Assembly (NCBI RefSeq): GCF_905175385.1
Contig: NZ_HG992749.1
Coordinates: 744,001-808,000 of the forward strand
Direction: 5' to 3'
Length of the DNA stretch: 64,000 nt
DNA from: Vibrio sp. B1FLJ16
GTDB taxonomy: Bacteria; Pseudomonadota; Gammaproteobacteria; Enterobacterales; Vibrionaceae
Shown here: one piece after another, positions 50,488 through 57,195 of the stretch
Layout: every line of letters starts with the position of its first letter
Numbering within the stretch: the first letter of the stretch is position 1
Notes under the pieces: model-generated
Databases searched by the model: none
Told to the model about the DNA's origin: nothing
Seen by the model: the letters and a program-made list of their open reading frames with translations, nothing else
Made by a program: the position numbers and the translations under genes

Positions 50488-52149
50488 ATGAAGCAGCGTC
50501 TGATGGTAAAAACTGCGTTGAGCGCGGTTATTCTGGCTACTCTTGCCGGGTGTGCGACTCAACCAGCACGTGAATGGAATGAAGATACCACTTACCGGTT
50601 AACGGTACTACACACCAACGATCACCATGGCCGTTTCTGGCAAAACAAATATGCAGAATATGGTATGGCTGCACGTAAAACGCTGATCGATGAGTTGCGT
50701 GCAGAAGTGGAAGCGCAAGGGGGAAGTGTACTATTACTTTCTGGTGGTGATATTAACACCGGGGTGCCTGAGTCAGATTTATTGGACGCTGAGCCAGACT
50801 TTAAAGGCATGAGCAAAATTGGCTACGATGCGATGGCGCTAGGCAATCACGAGTTTGATAATCCGCTGGAAGTGCTGTTTAAGCAGCAGGAGTGGGCGAC
50901 GTTCCCGATGCTGTCTGCCAACATTTACTCTAAAGAAACTGGTGAGCGCATGTTCCAGCCATATGCGATGTTCAATAAGCAAGGCATTAAGATTGCGGTT
51001 ATCGGCCTGACCACAGAAGATACAGCCAAGTTGGGTAATCCGGAGTATATCGGTCAGGTGGATTTCCGTGATCCGAAAGAGGAAGCGAAAAAGCTGATTG
51101 CTGAACTAAAAGAAACGGAAAAACCGGACCTGATTTTTGCTGTCACACACATGGGCCACTATGAAGATGGTAACCGTGGTGCCAATGCTCCCGGTGATGT
51201 TGCGTTAGCACGTTACCTGAATGAAGGCGACTTGGACATGATTGTCGGTGGACACTCGCAAGAGCCGATATGTATGGAAGGTCCGAACGTTATCAAGCAA
51301 AACTTCAAGCCGGGTGATGAATGTAAACCTGATCAGCAAAACGGCACTTACATCGTGCAGGCTTATGAGTGGGGCAAATATGTTGGACGTGCCGACTATG
51401 AGTTTTTTAACGGCGAGCTTTCGATGGTGAGCTATGACCTGATACCTGTGAACCTGAAGAAGAAAGTTGAAGTCAACGGAAAATCTCAGCGTGTACATGT
51501 TCAAAGAGAAATCGCGCAGGACGAGGCGATGCTTGAGTTTCTGCGTCCGTATCAAGAAAAAGGTCAGGGAAAGCTGAACGTAAAAATTGCTGAGTCAAAC
51601 GGAAAGCTGGAGGGTGACCGTAATGTGGTGCGTTTTCAGCAAACCAATCTTGGCCGTTTGATCGCGACGGCACATATGGATCGTGCTAAAGCAGATTTCG
51701 CCGTAATGAATTCCGGTGGTGTCCGTGACTCATTTGAAGCCGGTGACATTACTTACAAAGATGTACTGACGGTTCAGCCATTCGGCAATATGGTGTCGTA
51801 TGTTGATATGACGGGGCAGGAAGTACTGGACTATCTGAACGTCGTTGCAACCAAGCTTGTAGATTCTGGTGCCTATGCACAGTTCGCCGGTATAGCGATG
51901 ACAGTCGCAGACGGAAAAGTGGCAAATGTTCTTATTGGCGGTAAGGCACTTATGCTAGACGATAATTACCGTTTTACCGTACCGAGCTATAACGCAGCAG
52001 GCGGTGACGGTTATCCGAAAGTGACCACGCACTCGGGGTATGTCAACACAGGCTTTACGGATGCAGAGGTGCTGAAAGAGTATCTGGAAACGCACAGCCC
52101 AATTGATGTGAACGAGTACGCGCCGTCTGGTGAGATGATATATAAATAA
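50488..52149 (+). CDS. nutA: 5'-nucleotidase lipoprotein NutA
   Basis: NutA hydrolyses extracellular nucleotides to nucleosides; the Vibrio enzyme is membrane-bound and chloride-dependent. The signal peptide ends in the lipobox LAGC (Cys22). The metallophosphatase domain shows TVLHTNDHHGRF, GGDINTGVPESD, GNHEFDNP and TH-GHY. The C-terminal nucleotidase domain has NSGGVRDSFEAGDITY and the substrate-binding PSYNAAGGDGYP. The length is 553 residues. Its own promoter probably lies in the 210-bp gap before it, though no clear -35/-10 is seen. Confidence 0.93.
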   Translation: MKQRLMVKTALSAVILATLAGCATQPAREWNEDTTYRLTVLHTNDHHGRFWQNKYAEYGMAARKTLIDELRAEVEAQGGSVLLLSGGDINTGVPESDLLDAEPDFKGMSKIGYDAMALGNHEFDNPLEVLFKQQEWATFPMLSANIYSKETGERMFQPYAMFNKQGIKIAVIGLTTEDTAKLGNPEYIGQVDFRDPKEEAKKLIAELKETEKPDLIFAVTHMGHYEDGNRGANAPGDVALARYLNEGDLDMIVGGHSQEPICMEGPNVIKQNFKPGDECKPDQQNGTYIVQAYEWGKYVGRADYEFFNGELSMVSYDLIPVNLKKKVEVNGKSQRVHVQREIAQDEAMLEFLRPYQEKGQGKLNVKIAESNGKLEGDRNVVRFQQTNLGRLIATAHMDRAKADFAVMNSGGVRDSFEAGDITYKDVLTVQPFGNMVSYVDMTGQEVLDYLNVVATKLVDSGAYAQFAGIAMTVADGKVANVLIGGKALMLDDNYRFTVPSYNAAGGDGYPKVTTHSGYVNTGFTDAEVLKEYLETHSPIDVNEYAPSGEMIYK

Positions 52150-52168
52150 CCTCTGCTTGGGATAATTT

Positions 52169-52290
52169 AAGCCAGTCAGCGCAGCTTTTTTAGCGCGTAA
52201 CTGCGTTAAAATCACCGCAATAGACTCGCTATTGACTTGTGATTTTGCCTTGTTATGCATCTAAAATTGCTACGCTGACTCACTGGTTTG
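52169..52290. repeat. long imperfect inverted repeat after nutA
   Basis: Arms of about 60 bp. AAGCCAGTCAGCGCAGC on the left matches the complement of GCTACGCTGACTCACTGGTTT on the right, and the match continues through TTTTAG, GTAAC/ATAAC and AAAATCAC to CAATAG near the centre. It could fold into a long RNA hairpin on either strand. It shows no ORF and no clear relation to the elements at 16552 or 16699. Confidence 0.75.
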
Positions 52291-52386
52291 ATTTACCTTA
52301 TCAGACTTAAAATTATTTCGACTTTCTTATCCCGAGCTGAGGTTAAATAAAAATCGATTGACTCAAAGTCGCTGATATCATTAACT

Positions 52387-52422
52387 AAAACCGCGGCTTC
52401 ACTAACGAAAGCTGCGGTTTTT
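52387..52422 (+). terminator. hairpin just upstream of the ybaK-type gene
   Basis: AAAACCGCGGCTTC pairs with GAAAGCTGCGGTTTT around ACTAAC, then TTATTT. It ends only about 20 bases before the next ATG, so it may terminate nutA transcription or attenuate the following gene. Confidence 0.7.
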
Positions 52423-52443
52423 ATTTGATTAAGGAGAATCTTG

Positions 52444-52917
52444 ATGACTCCGGCCATTAATCTTGCGAAAAAGAAAAAAGTGCCACACACCATTCATCAG
52501 TATGATCACGATCCTCGAGCAGATAGTTATGGTCTGGAAGCTGCTGAGGTGTTGGGACAAGATCCAAAAAAAGTATTTAAAACGTTGCTGTTTTGCCTTA
52601 ATGGTGAGCCGAAAAACCTCGCGGTAGCCATCATTCCAGTGGATCAGAAACTGAACCTAAAGCTTGCAGCCAAAGCTGCCAAGGGCAAAAAAGCGGATAT
52701 GGCAGATCCTGAAATTGCTCAGAAAACAACGGGCTATGTAGTTGGTGGTATCAGTCCGCTTGGCCAAAAGAAAGCACTGCCGACATTCCTGCACGAAAGT
52801 GCAAAAGAGCAGGAGACTATTTGTGTCAGTGCAGGCAAGCGAGGGCTGGAGATAGAACTCGCTCCTCAGGATTTGCTGACCTTAACCCGCGGTCAACTTG
52901 TACCGTTATGTCTGTAA
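52444..52917 (+). CDS. ybaK: Cys-tRNA(Pro)/Cys-tRNA(Cys) deacylase, YbaK/EbsC family
   Basis: YbaK clears mischarged Cys-tRNA(Pro). The single 157-residue domain has the family features AAEVLGQDPKKVFKTLL, AVAIIPVDQKLNLKLAAKA with the key lysine, TGYVVGGISPLGQKK and a late SAGKRGLEIELAP. ATG 52444 follows AAGGAG at ideal spacing; the in-frame TTG three bases earlier is not needed. Confidence 0.93.
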   Translation: MTPAINLAKKKKVPHTIHQYDHDPRADSYGLEAAEVLGQDPKKVFKTLLFCLNGEPKNLAVAIIPVDQKLNLKLAAKAAKGKKADMADPEIAQKTTGYVVGGISPLGQKKALPTFLHESAKEQETICVSAGKRGLEIELAPQDLLTLTRGQLVPLCL

Positions 52918-52952
52918 ATGTGCAGCTCTAAGTAATCAGCAGTAAGTAAAGA

Positions 52953-52977
52953 AAAAGGACGCATTGGCGTCCTTTTT
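52953..52977. terminator. terminator between the ybaK-type and rluF-type genes
   Basis: AAAAAGGACGC, ATTG loop, GCGTCCTTTTT. It is usable from both strands. Confidence 0.88.
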
Positions 52978-52994
52978 GAATTCTAAACAGAAAA

Positions 52995-54071
52995 TTATTT
53001 TTTCAGGCTCAGTGTGTTGCCTGTGCGTTTCACTGGCTTAGACGGTGCTGCCGCGTTTGGATTGTCGTAACGCACTTTTGGTTTGTTTGGTCTACGATCG
53101 GAATCCTGAGTTCTAGGCTTATAGCTTTCTTTGTCTGAGCGAGGTTTGTCATTATCCTGACGACGTTTTTGCTGACCTTTTTTCGAGTTAGGTGCATGGC
53201 GGAACTCATCCGCATTATTACCACGGAATGTGCGCGGGTTTTGGTTACGACGTGCTGTTGAGCTCTGATTTTCTTCACGGCTGTCAAATAATTTCGCGTC
53301 CGTAGCTTTACGGATATTACGCCCTTTGGAGTCCATCTTAGACGCTTCCTCGGTGCCGACGGAACCATCACACATTGCCATGATTTCTGCCACTTCGTCG
53401 TCGGTCAGGTAACGCCATTTTCCGTTTGGAATGCCATCCAGCGAGATGTTCATAATACGAACTCGGCGCAGCTTGAATACTTCGTAACCCAGCGCTTCAC
53501 ACATACGACGGATCTGGCGGTTCAGGCCTTGCGTCAGCACAATACGGAACGAGAATTTGGTTTCTTTCGTTACTTTACACGGCAGGGTTACGGTATCGAG
53601 AATTTTCACACCGCTCGACATCTGTTTTAGGAACTCGCCTGTGATTGGTTTATCAACACGTACCACGTACTCTTTTTCGTGGTTATTACCTGCGCGGAGG
53701 ATTTTATTGACGATGTCGCCGTCGTTGGTCAAAAAGATAAGACCATCAGAAGGTTTATCCAGACGGCCGATTGGGAAAATACGTTTCTTGTGACCAATAA
53801 AGTCGACAATATTTCCCGGTATGTCACGCTCTGTTGTACAGGTAATACCGGTCGGCTTATTTAACGCGATGTAGACGGGTTTCTCTTTTGCAGCGACAGG
53901 TTTGCCATCGACACAGACATCATCACCTGGTAAAACTTTCGTGCCCATTTCTGGTTGTTTACCATTAATAGTGACACGACCCTGTTCAATCAGTCGGTCT
54001 GCTTCCCGGCGCGAGCAAAAGCCCGTTTCGCTGATGAATTTGTTTAATCGCTTGGTATTATCTTGTGACAT
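52995..54071 (-). CDS. rluF: 23S rRNA pseudouridine(2604) synthase, RluF type, with extended basic tail
   Basis: RluF converts U2604 (and weakly U2605) of 23S rRNA to pseudouridine. An S4 RNA-binding domain (about 8-55) precedes the synthase fold, with catalytic Asp105 in [32 protein letters not shown] is the C-terminal signature motif region. After about residue 240 come more than 100 residues of low-complexity sequence rich in Asn, Arg, Gln, Lys and Asp, with no recognised fold. That tail is longer than I would expect and may help bind RNA. RluB/RluE alternatives fit less well. Confidence 0.88.
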   Translation of the reverse strand: MSQDNTKRLNKFISETGFCSRREADRLIEQGRVTINGKQPEMGTKVLPGDDVCVDGKPVAAKEKPVYIALNKPTGITCTTERDIPGNIVDFIGHKKRIFPIGRLDKPSDGLIFLTNDGDIVNKILRAGNNHEKEYVVRVDKPITGEFLKQMSSGVKILDTVTLPCKVTKETKFSFRIVLTQGLNRQIRRMCEALGYEVFKLRRVRIMNISLDGIPNGKWRYLTDDEVAEIMAMCDGSVGTEEASKMDSKGRNIRKATDAKLFDSREENQSSTARRNQNPRTFRGNNADEFRHAPNSKKGQQKRRQDNDKPRSDKESYKPRTQDSDRRPNKPKVRYDNPNAAAPSKPVKRTGNTLSLKK

Positions 54072-54170
54072 GTTGTACTCCTAACGTTTCACAACGGCGG
54101 TGAATAGAATCTCTCCGCTAATGTTAGCGAAGGGAGAATAAGGTCGGGCATTCTAGCATCGTGCTAAAAC

Positions 54171-54752
54171 TTAACCTAACCGTTTTTGGTGGCGTTCCCG
54201 GTTTTCTGATTTCTTGTCAGCGCTCTTTCTCAGCATCACATAGACAGCGCCACTGCCACCATGAAATCGTTGAGCGGTATGTACACACTGTACTTCTTTA
54301 ATCTGTTGTAGCCAGCTGCTGACAAAGCTCTTCATTAATGCCGGTGGATTAGAACGTTCACCACGGCCATGAACGATCACCACGGTACGAATGTCCATCG
54401 ATATACACTGCTTGAGAAACTTAACGACTTCATCGCGCGCTTCTTTGAGCGTTTTTCTGTGTAAGTCTAGACGTGCCTGAATCGGATACTTACCCAGGCG
54501 AAGTTTACGGTATACACCATCTTGAACGCCATCACGTTTAAACTCGACAAAATCATCTGGCTTGAGCATTTCTGCGTGATCGAGAGAAAGGTATTCCGGA
54601 TCGTCCTCAGTTAACCATATTGCAGCTTCCCGCTTGGCGAGTTGTGCATCTGTTACCTGATGAATTTTCTTAAGTTCTGCAGTGTCTTGAGTAATAGGCT
54701 TTACATCACCCATCATTTGTTGGAACAGATCAAAATCGTCATCGTGAGACAT
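54171..54752 (-). CDS. smrB: ribosome rescue endonuclease SmrB
   Basis: SmrB cleaves mRNA at the 5' side of collided ribosomes. Residues 1-90 are the N-terminal extension with the DDFDLFQQMMGDVKP opening, and the Smr domain follows (about 95-175). It has DLHRKTLKEARDEVVKFL and the catalytic-loop VIVHGRGERSNPP (H-G-R-G) motif. The length is 193 residues. It is downstream of rluF on the same strand but separated by 99 bp. Confidence 0.93.
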   Translation of the reverse strand: MSHDDDFDLFQQMMGDVKPITQDTAELKKIHQVTDAQLAKREAAIWLTEDDPEYLSLDHAEMLKPDDFVEFKRDGVQDGVYRKLRLGKYPIQARLDLHRKTLKEARDEVVKFLKQCISMDIRTVVIVHGRGERSNPPALMKSFVSSWLQQIKEVQCVHTAQRFHGGSGAVYVMLRKSADKKSENRERHQKRLG

Positions 54753-54884
54753 AGCGGCGATCTCATAAAGAACAGGATAAGAATACAGAGATTATATCAA
54801 CGACAGGTGGGGAAAGATCAATAAAAAACCGGAGCAGGCAAGTAACCAACTCCGGTGCAAAGCGTTTATAGGGCTAAGCGAGAT

Positions 54885-55025
54885 CTAGTGAGGAGATTTA
54901 TCGTTCATGATCTTGTACATGAAGAAACCGCCGTAAAACAACATCAGACCGATTGCTCCGAAAATTACTATCATCGATGATAGACCTACTGCATTACCAA
55001 ATAGGAGATCAAGCCAAAAGTCCAT
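54885..55025 (-). CDS. DUF3149 family small membrane protein
   Basis: 46 residues with one membrane helix (about 17-38) and a short charged tail (MNDKSPH). The opening MDFWLDLLFGNAVGLSSMIV matches the DUF3149 family seen in Vibrio and relatives; function unknown. ATG 55025 is chosen because GGAGG lies just upstream; an in-frame extension to 55085 would run across that site. An FNR-like palindrome lies 60 bp before the start. Confidence 0.85.
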   Translation of the reverse strand: MDFWLDLLFGNAVGLSSMIVIFGAIGLMLFYGGFFMYKIMNDKSPH

Positions 55026-55084
55026 ATGTTTCCTCCAAGATTTTCCCGATACGCACAAGTTAAATGGTGGTGTTTTCTTGCACA

Positions 55085-55098
55085 CTGATCTGGATCAA
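55085..55098. promoter_or_regulatory. FNR-like palindrome
   Basis: CTGATCTGGATCAA differs from TTGAT-N4-ATCAA at one base. It could control the DUF3149 gene under low oxygen, but a single site in AT-rich DNA is weak evidence. Confidence 0.4.
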
Positions 55099-55284
55099 TT
55101 ATGTTGCTGAGGTTAATGAACTGTATTTTATTGTGAGTCGTTAGTCACATTTTGCGTGCTTGTGTTCAGTAATCCATCAAACGAATTAATACATTAAGTT
55201 TTTTTATAAAAACCACTTGCGTCTGTGATCAGAATCCGTAATATACCTACTCGTTGACGGGGACAATTCCTCAGTTAAACATCT

Positions 55285-55339
<55 letters not shown>

Positions 55340-55361
<22 letters not shown>

Positions 55362-55523
55362 CATTAGGAAAGCCTGCTCATGTAGCAGGCTTTCGTCGTT
55401 TTGGAGCTTAATTAATCTTATATGGATGGGTTAGCGCCAAAGTGGGGTTCGCCTGAAGTTAGAATATGGCTCTTCACCGACCACTTTCAAAGAAGCCGCA
55501 GCAGAAATGCTGCGGCTTTTTGC
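55340..55523 (+). repeat. tandem duplication unit A (tRNA-Pro 3' end and downstream)
   Basis: 184 bp covering the tRNA-Pro 3' end, two hairpins and a second tRNA-Pro 3' end (CTCTTCACCGACCA at 55470-55483). It is about 92-95% identical to unit B with no gaps, offset 237 bp. Confidence 0.85.
55494..55522 (+). terminator. terminator in unit A
   Basis: AGCCGCAGCA, GAAA tetraloop, TGCTGCGGCT, TTTTT. Confidence 0.85.
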
Positions 55524-55539
55524 ATTCTATGCATATGCA

Positions 55540-55598
55540 TTGGAACATAGGGTCGTGGGCTGGAATGCCAGTCCAATCGAATCCCTCTTCACTGACCA
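55540..55598 (+). pseudogene. decayed tRNA-Pro copy
   Basis: GGGTCG...TCGAATCCCTCTTCACTGACCA keeps the T-arm and acceptor 3' side of tRNA-Pro. The 5' half is unrecognisable, and about 17 bases (CTGGAATGCCAGTCCAA) interrupt the variable/T-arm region. It cannot fold as a tRNA. Similar 3' ends without bodies end at 55483 and 55720. Confidence 0.7.
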
Positions 55599-55760
55599 CA
55601 CTAGGAAAGTCTGCTCTTGTAGCAGGCTTTCGTCGTTTTGGAGCTTGAATAATCTTATATGGATGGGTTAGCACCAAAATGGGGTTCGCCTGAAGTTAGA
55701 ATATGGCTCTTCACCGACCACTTTCAAAGAAGCCGTAGCAGGGATGCTACGGCTTTTTGC
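55577..55760 (+). repeat. tandem duplication unit B
   Basis: Second copy of unit A. Its terminator hairpin (55731-55754) is AGCCGTAGCA-GGGA-TGCTACGGCT: one stem pair changed from C-G to T-A, so the stem stays perfect. Confidence 0.85.
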
Positions 55761-55768
55761 GTTTTGGC

Positions 55769-56644
55769 TTACTGAGAATGGCATTTCGCTTTACGCGTAT
55801 TACCCAGTGGCGTGATGTTAAACCCAAGCTCTGCCAGCAGGTCAATTAAGTTGTCTTTACCGACCAAATGCAGGCTTCCGACCACGATAGTATAACTGCC
55901 TTGCTTTTGAGGGAGTATGCTGCCGCTGTCGAGTTTTTTCGCCCAGTCTCGGTTGCGTCTGTACAAGAAAGCTTCATTAAATTCTTCTGTGGCTTCGTCT
56001 GTCAAAGATGCTTGTTCCAGCATACTGCCATCACCACTTTGCCAGCTTTCTATTAAGCATTCGACCAGTTCTTCGCCTGCGTCATATTCATTGATAGATG
56101 AGAGCAGCATTTCTTTACCATCATCAGGCTGGCCGGTAATCAAATCAATTTGGAATTGCACTGATTCAAGGGAAATGACAGGGACGTTGTTTTTGTCTGC
56201 CAGCTTAATTAAATGCATATCTACACCTTCAGCAGAAACATAGCCCAGCTTGTTAACGAGAGCGAGTTGAATGGTAAGCGCAGCTTTCCATGGTGGAGCA
56301 TTTAACAGCATAGCTTCCGGTATGCCTGTCGATTTTGCTATCTCTATAAGATGCTCGCGGTCCGTATTATTAAGTACATCTTTCGTTCTGGTCGAGACTG
56401 GTGGATAAGTCAGACCGTCTGTATTTCTGACATCGGCTTCAATGATTAAACCTGTACTTTGTTTTAAGTGCTCAGTTATTGCTTCAGGCAATGGATACAT
56501 GCTTTTATCACCCACATGCACCGAGCCGATAATCATATATTCGGTAGCCCCTTTTTTGACTAACCAATACTGTGGCTCTGCGTAAGATGCAAAGGAAGTG
56601 AAGATAACTATAAAAGATGACATCAATGTCATTATTCGAAACAT
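55769..56644 (-). CDS. TraB/GumN family protein, exported
   Basis: A 291-residue protein with a signal peptide ending near SYA/EP. The TraB/GumN family signature is present: YMIIGSVHVGDKSMYPLP near the start, the IIEADVR-type acidic site, and TIVVGSLHLVGKDNLIDLL near the end. Some family members resemble Tiki-type metalloproteases and the two GS(V/L)H motifs fit that idea, but activity here is unproven. It is divergent from the chitobiase gene, and the shared gap holds a CRP site. Confidence 0.85.
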   Translation of the reverse strand: MFRIMTLMSSFIVIFTSFASYAEPQYWLVKKGATEYMIIGSVHVGDKSMYPLPEAITEHLKQSTGLIIEADVRNTDGLTYPPVSTRTKDVLNNTDREHLIEIAKSTGIPEAMLLNAPPWKAALTIQLALVNKLGYVSAEGVDMHLIKLADKNNVPVISLESVQFQIDLITGQPDDGKEMLLSSINEYDAGEELVECLIESWQSGDGSMLEQASLTDEATEEFNEAFLYRRNRDWAKKLDSGSILPQKQGSYTIVVGSLHLVGKDNLIDLLAELGFNITPLGNTRKAKCHSQ

Positions 56645-56838
56645 ATTTCTATACCAGAACTGAATCTTTGACTTGCGCGTTAGATCCAGCCTTTAAAGTC
56701 ACATCAATACCTTAATGTATACCCAAACTGCGTGACGATTCCACATTGAACACAGGGCGACTACATTTTGGTCCTCTTTTATTTCCTCGCTAAAATCGTT
56801 ATTTCGGATAAATTTGACGAGTTTTAACGCTGACTAAA

Positions 56839-56854
56839 TGTGATTAATTTCACA
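56839..56854. promoter_or_regulatory. perfect CRP-binding site
   Basis: TGTGATTAATTTCACA matches TGTGA-N6-TCACA exactly. It lies 195 bp before the TraB/GumN-family start and 342 bp before the chitobiase start. Catabolite control of chitobiase is plausible; which gene responds cannot be read from sequence. Elsewhere in 56645-57195 I see AT-rich DNA without a further gene. Confidence 0.8.
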
Positions 56855-57124
56855 GAATGACAAACGGTAAGATTTTCGGCCAAGCCTCAAAAGTAGCCGC
56901 TTGTGATCTTGGTTCTGCAAGTAAGGCCTATTTAATTATCGTTAGTGATTCTGATCGCAACAATTTCGTCAAAAATAGTTACTCAAATTTGACGTTAAAT
57001 TTAAGTTATTGAAATGAATGTTTTTATTTTCTATTCCTTGTCCGGTTTTTGAGCTGGATCACTTTCTACTTCCGATTTATTTTACGGCGAGAAATAACTA
57101 GTTGTATGTTTAATACCACTGTTT

Positions 57125-57155
57125 AGAGCGTCCTCTTTAGGCGCTCTCTATTTTT
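57125..57155 (+). terminator. terminator-like hairpin in the chitobiase leader
   Basis: AGAGCG, bulged T, CC, TCTTTA loop, GG, CGCTCT, then CTATTTTT, ending about 40 bases before the start codon. It may be an attenuator, or the end of an unseen short transcript. Confidence 0.55.
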
Positions 57156-57195
57156 ATGATGTCGTTTTTATCTACCGTATTTGGGGGAAAGTAAG

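Noticed and set aside
55466..55677. 60- and 67-codon frames on both strands in the tRNA-Pro repeat region
   Set aside because: They lie in decayed tRNA and terminator repeats, with no ribosome site.
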